From contig NZ_JBHSBI010000034.1 in the NCBI RefSeq assembly GCF_042650645.1, forward strand, positions 62,001 through 126,000: DNA of 64,000 nt, in the 5' to 3' direction. Both the position numbers and the translations under genes were made by a program. Shown one piece after another: positions 8,016-15,895 of this stretch (within the stretch, counting starts at the first letter, position 1; each line of letters opens with the position of its first letter). The notes under the pieces are model-generated. The model saw only the letters and a list, made by a program, of their open reading frames with translations. It was not told the DNA's origin and did no database searches. This stretch comes from Nonomuraea purpurea (GTDB taxonomy: Bacteria; Actinomycetota; Actinomycetes; Streptosporangiales; Streptosporangiaceae).

Positions 8016-9884
8016 GTGCAGGAAATGACTCAGCCTCGGCTACTCGGAGGTCGCTACGAGCTCGACGGTGTCGTCGGGCGCGGCGGCATGGCCGAGGTGT
8101 ATCGTGCCCGAGACATCCGGCTGGACCGCATAGTCGCGATCAAGACCCTCCGATCCGACCTGGCGCGCGACCACACCTTTCAGGCCCGGTTCCGCCGTGA
8201 GGCGCAGTCGGCGGCCTCGCTGAACCACCCGGCCGTCGTCGCGGTCTACGACACCGGCGAGGACACCACCGAAGGCGCCCCCGTGCCGTACATCGTGATG
8301 GAGTACGTCGACGGACGGACGCTGCGCGACCTGCTGCGCCAGGATCGGCGACTGCTGCCCGAGCGCGCGACGGAGCTGGTGGACGGCATCCTGCGGGCGC
8401 TCGACTACAGCCACCGCGGCGGCATCGTGCACCGTGACATCAAGCCGGCCAACGTGATGATCACGCGGGCGGGCGACGTCAAGGTGATGGACTTCGGCAT
8501 CGCGCGCGCGATGGCCGACAACCAGGCCACGATGACGCAGACCGCGCAGGTGATCGGCACCGCCCAGTACCTCTCGCCCGAGCAGGCGCGGGGCGAGCGG
8601 GTCGACGCGCGCAGCGACATCTACTCCACCGGCTGCGTGCTGTACGAGCTGCTGACCGGGCAGCCGCCGTTCACCGGCGACTCCCCCGTCGCGATCGCCT
8701 ACCAGCACGTGCGCGAGGACCCGATCCCGCCGTCGCAGATCGACCCCGAGATTCCGCAGTGGTGCGACGCGATCGTGCTCAAGGCCATGGCCAAGGACCC
8801 GGCCCACCGCTACCAGAGCGCGGGCGAGATGCGGGCCGACATCCAGCGGGCGATGTCCGGGATGCCGACCGACGCCCAGACGATGGCGATGACCGGGGGC
8901 TTCAACCAGGGCACCCGCATGATGACCGCCACGCAGTCAGCCGCGGGCCAGGCCACGCAGCGCCAGAACCCCGTCCCCCCTTACGAGTACGGTGAGGGCG
9001 AGGGCGGCGGCCGCGGCGGCCGGCGCAGGGCCAACAACGGCGGCGGCAACACCGCGGTCAAGACGGCGCTGTGGATCGTCATCCCGTTGCTGATCATCGG
9101 CGGGTTCGTCTGGGTCGGCTACGTGGTGTTCGGCCAGGGAGGCAGCTCCACGGCCGACACGCAGGTCACGATCCCGGTCCTGGCGACGCAGAAGAGCGAC
9201 TTCGCGCAGAAGCAACTCGAGGACCTCGAGCTCACCGTCCAGGTGGTCGAGGAGTTCAACGACGCCGACAAGGGCACGGTGTTCAAGACCGAGCCGGCGG
9301 AGAACACCAAGGTCGACAAGGGGACGCAGGTCAAGCTGTTCGTGTCCAAGGGCGCCGAGAAGATCAAGGTGCCCGACGGGCTCGTCGGCCTGCAGCAGGC
9401 GGAGGCCATGGCGAAGCTGGAGGAGGCGGGGCTTCGCGGCAGCGTCAAGACCAGAAACTCCACCAGACCGCAGGGCACGGTCGTCGCCACCGAGCCCAAG
9501 GCCGGCACGTCGATCGAGAAGGACGGCACCGTCACGCTCTTCGTGCCCAAGGACCTCAGCGAGGTGCCCGAAGTTACGGGGCTCACCGTTCAGGACGCGC
9601 AGGCGCAGCTCAAGTCCGCCGGCTTGAAGAGCAGGATCTCCCCGCAGTCGAGCGACCAGCCCTCGGGCACGGTCATCCAGACGAACCCGGGCCCCGGTAC
9701 CAAGCTGCCGGCGAACACGACGGTCACCCTGGTGGTGTCCACCGGCCCCGAGGAGACGACGCCGCCGCCCAGCGACGATTTCCCGTCGGAGTCGCCCACG
9801 GACGACCAGCAGCCCGACCTTCCGACCGACGAGCCGACCGAGGAGGAGAGCAACCCGATCGGCGACGACGGCCTCGGAAACTGA
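8016..9884 (+). CDS. pknB: PknB-like PASTA Ser/Thr protein kinase
   Basis: A 622-residue protein. The kinase domain (about 10-280) closely resembles mycobacterial PknB: GRGGMAEVYRARD, VAIK, IVHRDIKPAN, VMDFGIARAMAD, and the shared string FTGDSPVAIAYQHVREDPIP. One membrane helix (about 351-373, LWIVIPLLIIGGFVWVGYVV) leads to three PASTA repeats (about 385-450, 451-517, 518-582), which bind muropeptides or lipid II, and an acidic Pro-rich end. GTG at 8016 has AAGGGA upstream. An in-frame ATG at 8025 is equally possible. It is the last gene of the operon and is followed by a strong terminator. Four PASTA repeats are usual in mycobacteria, whereas three are clear here. Confidence 0.95.
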   Translation: MQEMTQPRLLGGRYELDGVVGRGGMAEVYRARDIRLDRIVAIKTLRSDLARDHTFQARFRREAQSAASLNHPAVVAVYDTGEDTTEGAPVPYIVMEYVDGRTLRDLLRQDRRLLPERATELVDGILRALDYSHRGGIVHRDIKPANVMITRAGDVKVMDFGIARAMADNQATMTQTAQVIGTAQYLSPEQARGERVDARSDIYSTGCVLYELLTGQPPFTGDSPVAIAYQHVREDPIPPSQIDPEIPQWCDAIVLKAMAKDPAHRYQSAGEMRADIQRAMSGMPTDAQTMAMTGGFNQGTRMMTATQSAAGQATQRQNPVPPYEYGEGEGGGRGGRRRANNGGGNTAVKTALWIVIPLLIIGGFVWVGYVVFGQGGSSTADTQVTIPVLATQKSDFAQKQLEDLELTVQVVEEFNDADKGTVFKTEPAENTKVDKGTQVKLFVSKGAEKIKVPDGLVGLQQAEAMAKLEEAGLRGSVKTRNSTRPQGTVVATEPKAGTSIEKDGTVTLFVPKDLSEVPEVTGLTVQDAQAQLKSAGLKSRISPQSSDQPSGTVIQTNPGPGTKLPANTTVTLVVSTGPEETTPPPSDDFPSESPTDDQQPDLPTDEPTEEESNPIGDDGLGN

Positions 9885-9895
9885 GCGGCATGGAG

Positions 9896-9933
9896 AAGGG
9901 CCGCCCATCCCCCGCGCGGGATGGGCGGCCCTT
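9896..9933. terminator. Strong terminator between convergent pknB and trpG-like genes
   Basis: A perfect 16-bp stem (AAGGGCCGCCCATCCC at 9896-9911 and its complement at 9918-9933) with a 6-nt loop, 11 bases after the pknB stop. It ends in T residues on the plus strand and starts with A residues, so it can act in both directions. Confidence 0.9.
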
Positions 9934-9973
9934 CGGCTTGTGGCTCTCGGGAAGTCCTGGGGAAAGAGAACGC

Positions 9974-10000
9974 CCCCGCCGCTCGGGGGCAACGGCGGGG
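9974..10000 (-). terminator. Second hairpin on the trpG side
   Basis: CCCCGCCG (9974-9981) pairs with CGGCGGGG (9993-10000) over an 11-nt loop. It lies 37 bases beyond the stop of the minus-strand amidotransferase gene and probably terminates that transcript. Confidence 0.6.
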
Positions 10001-10036
10001 ACGCTCACTTGTACCTCGCTCCACGCGAGACGTTCG

Positions 10037-10609
10037 TTACACGATTGCGCGCAACCAATTGCGGAGCAATCGGTGGCCGTGTTCGGACAACACGGACTCG
10101 GGGTGGAACTGGATGCCCTCGATGGGGGCCGTACGGTGGCGCAGGCCCATGATGATGCCGTCCTCGGTGCGCGCGGTCACCTCGAGCACCTCGGGGACCG
10201 TCTCGGGCAGCACGGCCAGCGAGTGGTAGCGGGTCATCCGCACGGGTGAGGGCAGGCCCTCGAACACGCCCTGGCCGTCGTGGGAGACCTCACTGGTCAT
10301 GCCGTGGACGAGCTCGGGCGCGCGGGCCACAGTGGCGCCGTAGGCGACGGCGATGGCCTGGTGGCCCAGACAGACGCCGAGCAGCGGCCGGTGGTGCTCG
10401 GCCGCGTAGCGGACCAGGGGGACGCTCACACCGGCCGCCTCAGGGGCGCCTGGGCCCGGGCTGATGACGATGCCGTCGAAGCCCTCGGCGTCGTTCACGC
10501 CCACCTCGTCGCGGGGTCGCACGTCGCAGTCGGCGCCCAGCTCGCGCAGATACTGGACGATGGTGTGGACGAAGCTGTCGTGGTTGTCCACGACCAGCAC
10601 GCGGCTCAT
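10037..10609 (-). CDS. trpG: Class I glutamine amidotransferase, TrpG/PabA type
   Basis: A 190-residue protein with the standard component II motifs: VLVVDNHDSFVHTIVQYL at the start, GVCLGHQAIA with the catalytic Cys, and FHPESVLSEHG with the catalytic His. It supplies ammonia from glutamine to a chorismate-using partner, either anthranilate synthase or aminodeoxychorismate synthase. The partner is not in this window, so trpG and pabA cannot be separated. In mycobacteria the gene at this locus is annotated trpG. Its start overlaps the stop of the 52-aa gene upstream by 4 bases. Confidence 0.9.
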   Translation of the reverse strand: MSRVLVVDNHDSFVHTIVQYLRELGADCDVRPRDEVGVNDAEGFDGIVISPGPGAPEAAGVSVPLVRYAAEHHRPLLGVCLGHQAIAVAYGATVARAPELVHGMTSEVSHDGQGVFEGLPSPVRMTRYHSLAVLPETVPEVLEVTARTEDGIIMGLRHRTAPIEGIQFHPESVLSEHGHRLLRNWLRAIV

Positions 10610-10764
10610 TTCCTCACCGTCACCTCGTCCAGCGTCACCATGGGCTCCATGAGCGGGAACACGGCATACCAGAGTACGGCCACGACGGCGGCGACCAGCA
10701 CCGCGGCCGTCAGGACCCGCGTGCGGGTGTTGCCGGGCAGCTTGCGCCAGAGCCAGGCGTACAT
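10606..10764 (-). CDS. 52-aa single-pass membrane protein between sortase and trpG
   Basis: This small gene starts with ATG at 10764, one base after the sortase stop, and its TGA overlaps the trpG start as ATGA. The 52 residues begin MYAWLWRKLPGNTRTR, continue with one hydrophobic helix (about 17-38, VLTAAVLVAAVVAVLWYAVF), and end with a short outside segment. A basic N-terminus suggests the N-in orientation. Function is unknown. Tight coupling on both sides argues that it is real and co-translated with the sortase. Confidence 0.8.
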   Translation of the reverse strand: MYAWLWRKLPGNTRTRVLTAAVLVAAVVAVLWYAVFPLMEPMVTLDEVTVRK

Positions 10765-10765
10765 G

Positions 10766-11419
10766 TCAGTCCTCCCTCGGCTCGCTCTGTTTGAGCACGC
10801 CGTAGACGATGAGGCGTTCGGCCGCCGAATATTCCGGGTGGCAGGTGGTGAGCGTGATGAAGGCGCGGATGGGGCGGATGTCGGGCTTTCCCGGCACGGC
10901 CGCGATGACGTCCACTTCGTCGGGCTGTACGACGTCCTGGGATGTCACGCGGTAAATGTGGCGGGTCTCCCCGGTCTCCACGATGATCTCGTCGTCGCGT
11001 TCGAGCTCGTCGATCTCGTTGAACGGCGCCGCGTACGTGGTGCGGTGGCCCGACAACACGAAGTTGCCGACCTCGCCCGGCATGGCGCTGCCCGGGTAGT
11101 GTCCCGGGCCCATCTTCAGGTGCTGGGCGTCCACGCCCTCGATCACGGCGTACTGGTAGTCGCGGCCGAGCTTGGGAATGCGCAGCAGGGCGACGGCCGC
11201 GCCCGGCTCGATCTTCTTCTTCGCCGTCTTCTTGGCCGCCAACTCGCGCTGGAGCAGCAGTTGCTGGCTCTGCGTGTAGGCGCCGGTGCCCCAGAGCAGG
11301 TACGCGCAGAACAGCATGAGGATCAGGCCCGCGGTGATGCTCGTCTCCCCCACGGCCCGGAGCATGGCCCGCATACGATCAGCGTATTCGGGACAGTTGC
11401 GGCGGGCTGGGATCGCCAT
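10766..11419 (-). CDS. Class E sortase
   Basis: A 217-residue protein with one N-terminal membrane anchor (about 28-47, TAGLILMLFCAYLLWGTG) and a sortase catalytic domain. It has the His in LSGHRTTY, the nucleophile Cys in LTTCHPEY and the Arg in AAERLIVYG. Class E sortases attach proteins with LAXTG-type sorting signals to the cell wall of high-GC Gram-positives. No substrate with such a signal is seen in the window. The start is uncertain: an ATG at 11374 would give a shorter, more usual N-terminus. Confidence 0.9.
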   Translation of the reverse strand: MAIPARRNCPEYADRMRAMLRAVGETSITAGLILMLFCAYLLWGTGAYTQSQQLLLQRELAAKKTAKKKIEPGAAVALLRIPKLGRDYQYAVIEGVDAQHLKMGPGHYPGSAMPGEVGNFVLSGHRTTYAAPFNEIDELERDDEIIVETGETRHIYRVTSQDVVQPDEVDVIAAVPGKPDIRPIRAFITLTTCHPEYSAAERLIVYGVLKQSEPRED

Positions 11420-11518
11420 ATTGTGCGCGTGGCGACTATCCTGGGCATCGCTAAGACTACCCTTAACGAAGAGCCTGTGGACGATCCGGAAGCCCAGGCC
11501 CTCAGCAGGAGTTATCCA

Positions 11519-11767
11519 GTGCCCAAGTCCAAGGCTCGCAACAAGAAGGCGGTCTACACCCCGCCGCAGAGATCCCAGCAGGTCAAGGTCAGCCCGCGCT
11601 GGCTGGCACCCACGATGGTCGTCGCCTGGATCATCGGCATCCTGTGGATCTCGATCTACTACGTCGCCCCGCGGGCGCCCTTCTTCAGCGACCTCCAGAA
11701 CTGGAACCTGCTGATCGGGTTTGTTTTCATCATCTTCGGTGTGGTGCTTTCCACCCGCTGGCGTTAG
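11519..11767 (+). CDS. crgA: CrgA cell-division protein
   Basis: The GTG at 11519 has a clear AGGAG site 7 bases upstream. The 82-residue product starts MPKSKARNKKAVYTPPQRS (GTG read as Met) and has two membrane helices (about 27-47 and 60-78) joined by APRAPFFSDLQNWN, the standard CrgA layout. CrgA binds FtsZ, PBPs and FtsI and coordinates septation, as first shown in Streptomyces and Mycobacterium. Divergent from the sortase gene. Confidence 0.95.
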   Translation: MPKSKARNKKAVYTPPQRSQQVKVSPRWLAPTMVVAWIIGILWISIYYVAPRAPFFSDLQNWNLLIGFVFIIFGVVLSTRWR

Positions 11768-11822
11768 TTCTTTCCACAGTCTTTTCCACAGCCTGGGGAA
11801 GTCGGCGTCGGCCTGGGGAAGC

Positions 11823-12692
11823 TCAGCCGGCGCCGCTGATGATCGCCGAGGTTCGTACCATCACGAGCACGGCCAGCAGGGCCAGCGCTCCCGCGATCGC
11901 CAGGACCTGCCACAGGGTCCTGTTGTTCTTGGGGGCGTAGGCCAGCGCGCCCGACAGCAGCGTGCCGGTGATGAGGCCGCCGATGTGGCCGGTCCAGCTG
12001 ATGCCCGAGGCCAGGAACGTGATCGCCAGGTTGATGACGAGGAGCACGGCGATGCCGCGCACGTCCAGGTTGAGTCGGCGTCCCATCACGAACATCGCGC
12101 CGAACAACCCGAAGATGGCGCCGGACGCGCCGACGGTGGGCTGGTCGAGCCCGTCGAGCCAGAGGCCGAGCACCGAGCCGCCGAGCGCGCTGATCACGTA
12201 GAGCGCCAGGTAGCGCACGTGGCCGAAGGCACGCTCCAACTGGGGGCCGATGGCGTACAGCGCCCAGCAGTTGAACAGGATGTGGAGAACTCCGCCGTGG
12301 ACGAACGCGGCGCTGATCAGCCGGTAGTACTCGTCCAACAGAGCCACGCCTCTGGGCCACATGGCCAGTTCCAGCGTGATGGCGCTGCCGCTCAGGTATT
12401 GGGCGCCGAAGACCAGGACGTTGACGACCAGGAGGGTCCACGTCACATAGGTGGTGCGGACGACGCCGCCGCCGAAGGTGGACTTGGCCTGGCGGATGCC
12501 CCGGTTGCCGTCCGCCACGCACTCCGGGCACTGGAACCCGACCGCGGCGTCTCTCATGCAGTCGGGGCAGATGGGGCGTTCGCAGCGTTGGCAGCGAACC
12601 CAGGTCTCCTTGTCGGGGTGCCGGTAGCACGTGGGGACGGCCTCAGCGGGCTGCTCTGGCTGCGGGGGCGGGCTGGGCGGCTGGCTGGTCAT
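11823..12692 (-). CDS. Rhomboid-family intramembrane serine protease with N-terminal zinc finger
   Basis: A 289-residue protein. The N-terminus is Pro/Gln-rich, followed by a B-box-like zinc-binding cluster (CYRHPDKETWVRCQRCERP and further CxxC pairs, about 20-62). Six or seven membrane helices follow, with the catalytic Ser in GASGAIFG and the His in GHIGGLITG. Rhomboids cut membrane proteins inside the bilayer. The substrate here is unknown. ATG at 12692 (MTSQPP) is preferred to an upstream in-frame ATG that would add 22 atypical residues. A rhomboid between crgA and ppiA is also the mycobacterial order. Confidence 0.9.
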   Translation of the reverse strand: MTSQPPSPPPQPEQPAEAVPTCYRHPDKETWVRCQRCERPICPDCMRDAAVGFQCPECVADGNRGIRQAKSTFGGGVVRTTYVTWTLLVVNVLVFGAQYLSGSAITLELAMWPRGVALLDEYYRLISAAFVHGGVLHILFNCWALYAIGPQLERAFGHVRYLALYVISALGGSVLGLWLDGLDQPTVGASGAIFGLFGAMFVMGRRLNLDVRGIAVLLVINLAITFLASGISWTGHIGGLITGTLLSGALAYAPKNNRTLWQVLAIAGALALLAVLVMVRTSAIISGAG

Positions 12693-12830
12693 GCCCGAAA
12701 GCCTATGGTGTGTACGAGGGTGCCGCGTGGCCCCCAACGCCGCCCCTGGCCTCGGCACGGTGCCCTTCGATGCCGCGGAGCCCTTCGGTGCCGGAGCGGG
12801 CGTCGCAGCCCTGCTGAAACCCCGGCGCGG

Positions 12831-12884
12831 GCCCCGCAGCCCCGTCCGGGAGCCCCCCTGGCTCCGGAGCGGGGGTTGCGGGGC
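12831..12884 (-). terminator. Long G/C hairpin after the cyclophilin gene
   Basis: The outer stem GCCCCGCAGCCCC (12831-12843) pairs with GGGGGTTGCGGGGC (12871-12884). An inner stem CCGGGAGCC/GGCTCCGG lies within. It begins 9 bases past the stop of the minus-strand cyclophilin gene. Confidence 0.65.
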
Positions 12885-12892
12885 GCGTCGGG

Positions 12893-13429
12893 TCAGGCCG
12901 GGATGCGGTCGATGGTGACCGACTCCAGGATGACGTCCTCCGCCGGACGGTCGCGCCCGTCAGTGCGGGTCTTGGCGATGGAGTCCACCACCTCCTGGCC
13001 CTCCACCACCTCGCCGAAGATGGTGTGCTTGCCGTTGAGGTGCGGCGTCGGCCCGACGGTGATGAAGAACTGCGAGCCGTTGGTGCCCTTGCCGAAGCGG
13101 ATGCCCGCGTTGGCCATGGCCAGCAGGTAGGGACGGTTGAACCAGAGCTCAGGGTGGATCTCGTCGTCGAACTCGTAGCCGGGCCCGCCGACGCCCTGGC
13201 CGAGCGGGTCGCCGCCCTGGATCATGAAGCCGGAGATGACCCGGTGGAAGATCGTGCCGTCGTAGTAGCGGTTGGTGCTCTTCTCGCCGGTGCCCGGGTG
13301 CGTCCATTCGCGCGTGCCCTCGGCGAGTTCGACGAAGTTGCGCACCGTTTTCGGGGCTTTGGTCGGGAAGAGTTCGACCTTGATGGTGCCGTGGTTGGTC
13401 TTCAGGTTTGCGATCAGCTTCTCAGCCAC
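12893..13429 (-). CDS. ppiA: Cyclophilin-type peptidyl-prolyl isomerase
   Basis: A 178-residue single-domain cytosolic cyclophilin. Signature blocks are IFHRVISGFMIQGGDP, NGSQFFITVGPTPHLNGKHTIFG and the ending VILESVTIDRIPA. The catalytic Arg of FHRV, the FMIQGG and the HLNGKHTIFG core are intact. GTG at 13429 gives the usual N-terminus (MAEKLIANLKT). An ATG at 13447 would add six residues. It speeds proline isomerisation in folding proteins. The position matches ppiA near mycobacterial oriC. Confidence 0.93.
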   Translation of the reverse strand: MAEKLIANLKTNHGTIKVELFPTKAPKTVRNFVELAEGTREWTHPGTGEKSTNRYYDGTIFHRVISGFMIQGGDPLGQGVGGPGYEFDDEIHPELWFNRPYLLAMANAGIRFGKGTNGSQFFITVGPTPHLNGKHTIFGEVVEGQEVVDSIAKTRTDGRDRPAEDVILESVTIDRIPA

Positions 13430-13587
13430 GAGATAGCTGCCCCCCATCTATGTACAGGGTTAGTTTGTGATGTTTGAGGATTATGGCCGTTAGGCCTCCT
13501 CGGGCCATCCTCCCATGGCCGGCCATGATTGAGCCGCCTTGTCCAGGGAAGGTCAGCGTCGGGGCCCCAACGACAGGGGAGGTTGTC

Positions 13588-14088
13588 GTGTCCCTGACAC
13601 TGAGAAGACGCCGCGTGGTGATAGCTGTACCCACCACGTGGATGGGCCGAATGAAGGCCCAGGCCGCAAATGCCGGCCAGCGTATGGCGCCGATGGCGGA
13701 TCAGGCCAAGGTGGTCGCCGCCCAGCGCTTCGTGAACGCCCGTTACTGGGCGGCGCCGCGGCTGGAGTCCGCGGCGCAAGGGTTCGAGGATCAGGTCGCC
13801 CCCAAGGTCAGCTCGATGCTGTCCGCGGCGGCCAGGAAGATCGACCCGACGCCGTCGCGCTCGCGGCGGTGGCCGATGTTCGTTCTGCTGACCGGAGCCG
13901 CGGTGGGTTCGATCGGCTACATGCTTTACCGCCGCAACGCGCAGCAGTGGACCGAGCACATGAAGGACTCCGCGTCTGATGCCTCACAATGGGCCGGCGA
14001 GAAGGCGGAGCGGACCGCGCAATCCGCGGACCGGATGGCGGCCAAGGTGTCGAACAAGGCGGACGAGGCATCTCGCAAGATGTCGTGA
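13588..14088 (+). CDS. Conserved actinobacterial membrane protein (DUF5324-like)
   Basis: GTG at 13588 follows a strong AGGGGAGG site by 5 bases. The 166-residue protein has an alpha-helical, Ala/Gln-rich N-terminal half, one membrane helix (about 93-111, PMFVLLTGAAVGSIGYMLY) and a charged C-terminal helix (WAGEKAERTAQSADRMAAKV). The layout resembles the DUF5324 family of Streptomyces, whose role is not known. A terminator follows at once, so it is probably monocistronic. Confidence 0.75.
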   Translation: MSLTLRRRRVVIAVPTTWMGRMKAQAANAGQRMAPMADQAKVVAAQRFVNARYWAAPRLESAAQGFEDQVAPKVSSMLSAAARKIDPTPSRSRRWPMFVLLTGAAVGSIGYMLYRRNAQQWTEHMKDSASDASQWAGEKAERTAQSADRMAAKVSNKADEASRKMS

Positions 14089-14096
14089 TCACGTCG

Positions 14097-14133
14097 GGAA
14101 GCGCGCCTCCGTTGGATACGGGGGCGCGCTTCC
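14097..14133 (+). terminator. Strong hairpin terminator
   Basis: GGAAGCGCGCC (14097-14107) pairs perfectly with GGCGCGCTTCC (14123-14133). The stem extends a further four pairs inward with one mismatch. It starts 9 bases after the stop of the DUF5324-like gene. Confidence 0.85.
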
Positions 14134-14148
14134 GTCGTGTACGGCCTC

Positions 14149-14177
14149 TTGACGACATACCAAGCGCTTGTTAGAAC
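14149..14177 (+). promoter_or_regulatory. Leaderless promoter with a KstR2-like palindrome in the spacer
   Basis: TTGACG (14149-14154) and TAGAAC (14172-14177) are 17 bases apart and place the expected start of transcription at or within a base or two of the ATG at 14184. The spacer holds ACCAAGCGCTTGTT (14159-14172), centred on the perfect palindrome CAAGCGCTTG. It fits, as I recall it, the KstR2 motif AnCAAGnnCTTGnT. A bound TetR-type repressor would block polymerase directly. Confidence 0.6.
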
Positions 14178-14183
14178 CCGGGC

Positions 14184-15260
14184 ATGGCGCTGTCTCCCCT
14201 CGATGACTACCCCGTGCACCAGGCCGCCCAGGTCATGCGGCACGTGACCACCTCTGACCGCAACTTCTACGACCGCTACTACTTCAACTGCCACGCGGGC
14301 TCCGGCGAGCTGATGCTGATCGTGGGCCTCGGCCAGTACCCCAACCTGGGCGTCACCGACGCCTTCGCCTGCCTCCGCCACCGCGACCTGCACCGCGTCG
14401 TACGAGCCTCCCGCGAGCTCGGCCCCGACCGGATGAACACCGAGATCGGCCCGTTCCGCGTCGAGGTGCTCGAAGGGCTCAAGCGGCTGCGGGTGGTGCT
14501 GGAGCCGAACGAGCATGGCCTGTCCTTCGACCTCCTCTGGGAGGGCACGATCCCCGCCACGCTGGAGCCGAGACACTTCCTGCGGTCACAGGAACGGGTG
14601 ATCTTCGACTCCGTGCGCCTGGCGCAGACAGGGGTCTGGTCGGGAAACATCCGGATCGGCGAGGACGACATACCGGTCACACCCGACCGCTGGCAGGGCG
14701 CCAGAGACCGCTCCTGGGGCGTCAGGCCGGTCGGCGAACCCGAGCCGCCCGGCATCCAGGCCAAGAACTCCGGCACGTTCTACTGGCTGTACGCGCCGAT
14801 GAAGTTCGACGACCACGCCATCCTCTGCATCGTCCAAGAGGACGAACGGGGCCGGCGGCTGCTGGAGGAGGCCGTGCGCGTCTGGTCGGACGGGCGGGAC
14901 GAGGAATACCTCGGCAGGCCGGACTACCGCCCGGTCTACGCCCCCGGCACCCGCGACGTCGTCGAGGCCACGATCTCCTTCTCCCCGCCCGGCGGCAAGC
15001 CGTTCGACGTACGCTGCACTCCCCTCCTGCCGGTACACCTCATGGCCGGGACCGGCTACGGGCTGGAGCCGGACTGGAAACACGGGATGTACCAGGGCGT
15101 CGGCCCGGTCGTACGGGGCCTCACCTATCGCCTGCCCGACGACGCCGCCAAGATGTGGGGCATGGTCGACGCCGTCGGGCGCTTCGAGTACGACGGCCTG
15201 GTGGGCCACGGCCTCTACGAGTACTGGGCCCTGGGGCCGCACCCGTCGTTCACGGACTGA
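14184..15260 (+). CDS. Conserved hypothetical protein, possibly AttH/CrtC lipocalin-like fold
   Basis: A 358-residue protein with no signal peptide or membrane helix. Notable strings are TSDRNFYDRYYFNCH, LGVTDAFACLRH, ERVIFDSVRLAQ and DRSWGVRPVGEP. It resembles proteins found beside lipid and steroid catabolic genes in actinobacteria that share a two-lobed beta-rich fold with hydroxyneurosporene synthase-like proteins. The assignment is weak and the reaction is unknown. The operator in its promoter matches a steroid-catabolism repressor site, which supports a link to acyl-CoA or sterol breakdown. Transcription looks leaderless. Converges with the next gene, one base between stops. Confidence 0.6.
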   Translation: MALSPLDDYPVHQAAQVMRHVTTSDRNFYDRYYFNCHAGSGELMLIVGLGQYPNLGVTDAFACLRHRDLHRVVRASRELGPDRMNTEIGPFRVEVLEGLKRLRVVLEPNEHGLSFDLLWEGTIPATLEPRHFLRSQERVIFDSVRLAQTGVWSGNIRIGEDDIPVTPDRWQGARDRSWGVRPVGEPEPPGIQAKNSGTFYWLYAPMKFDDHAILCIVQEDERGRRLLEEAVRVWSDGRDEEYLGRPDYRPVYAPGTRDVVEATISFSPPGGKPFDVRCTPLLPVHLMAGTGYGLEPDWKHGMYQGVGPVVRGLTYRLPDDAAKMWGMVDAVGRFEYDGLVGHGLYEYWALGPHPSFTD

Positions 15261-15261
15261 G

Positions 15262-15777
15262 TCAGTCGGACTTCTCGCAGGTGATCTTGACGGTCTTCTG
15301 GGGCGTCCCGGTGACGCCCTCCGCGGGCTTGGCGGGGCCGGCCCGGAACTCCTGCGGCAGCTCGGAGCCCTCGACCGGCTTGGCCTTGGCCCACTCGCCG
15401 GCCTCGCCGCGCTCGAGTTTCCTGACCTCCACGCCTTCGCCGCCCTCGATCTTCCTGATCTGGATGCCCTCGCCCTTCACGAAGTCCTTGACTTTCACCG
15501 CCTTGCCGTCCGCGAGCTTCTTGACCGCCCCGGCCTCCCCGGCCTTCTTCAGCTCCTCGATCTCGGCCGGGTCGAGCTGCCGCACCTTGCCGTCCTTGGT
15601 GACGGCTGCCGCCCGCGCGGACGCGAGCTCGACGATCTTGCCGTCCGCGGTCTTGCAGATCATCTTCGCGCCGGCGGTGGAGGGCGTGGGGGTCTGGTCG
15701 GCCAGGGCCGAGCCCGCCAGGCCGGAGATGGCCAGCACGGCGACCGCGCCGAGCGTCGCGAGACGTCGCTTGAACAT
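15262..15777 (-). CDS. Secreted protein of unknown function, divergent from a two-component system
   Basis: A 171-residue protein with a typical signal peptide (about 1-26, KRR then LATLGAVAVLAISGLAGSALA, cut after ALA). The mature part is highly charged (Lys, Glu, Gly) and has two Cys (in MICKTADG and VKITCEKSD) that could form a disulfide joining the two ends. Repeated short units such as GKIVEL, GKVRQL and GKAVKV, each about a beta hairpin, run through it. It shares a divergent promoter region with the two-component genes and is a likely target of that regulator. Function unknown. Confidence 0.75.
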   Translation of the reverse strand: MFKRRLATLGAVAVLAISGLAGSALADQTPTPSTAGAKMICKTADGKIVELASARAAAVTKDGKVRQLDPAEIEELKKAGEAGAVKKLADGKAVKVKDFVKGEGIQIRKIEGGEGVEVRKLERGEAGEWAKAKPVEGSELPQEFRAGPAKPAEGVTGTPQKTVKITCEKSD

Positions 15778-15827
15778 GGATGCTCCTCACTGAAGTCGAT
15801 CGAACGCTTCAGAGCTTGGCCGCACGT

Positions 15828-15879
15828 ACCTGAAGTGATCCTGAAGAGGACCGAAACGATCTTCAGGTTCTCTTTAGGT
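15828..15879. promoter_or_regulatory. Paired direct-repeat boxes, likely response-regulator binding sites
   Basis: ACCTGAAG at 15828-15835 is followed by CCTGAAG at 15840-15846, an 11-bp pitch. The complementary arrangement CTTCAGGT (15861-15868) and CTTTAGGT (15872-15879) has the same 11-bp pitch in the opposite direction. Direct repeats one helical turn apart are the usual target of OmpR/PhoB-type regulators. One pair faces each divergent gene. Confidence 0.65.
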
Positions 15880-15895
15880 GACCTGAGGCACGCTG

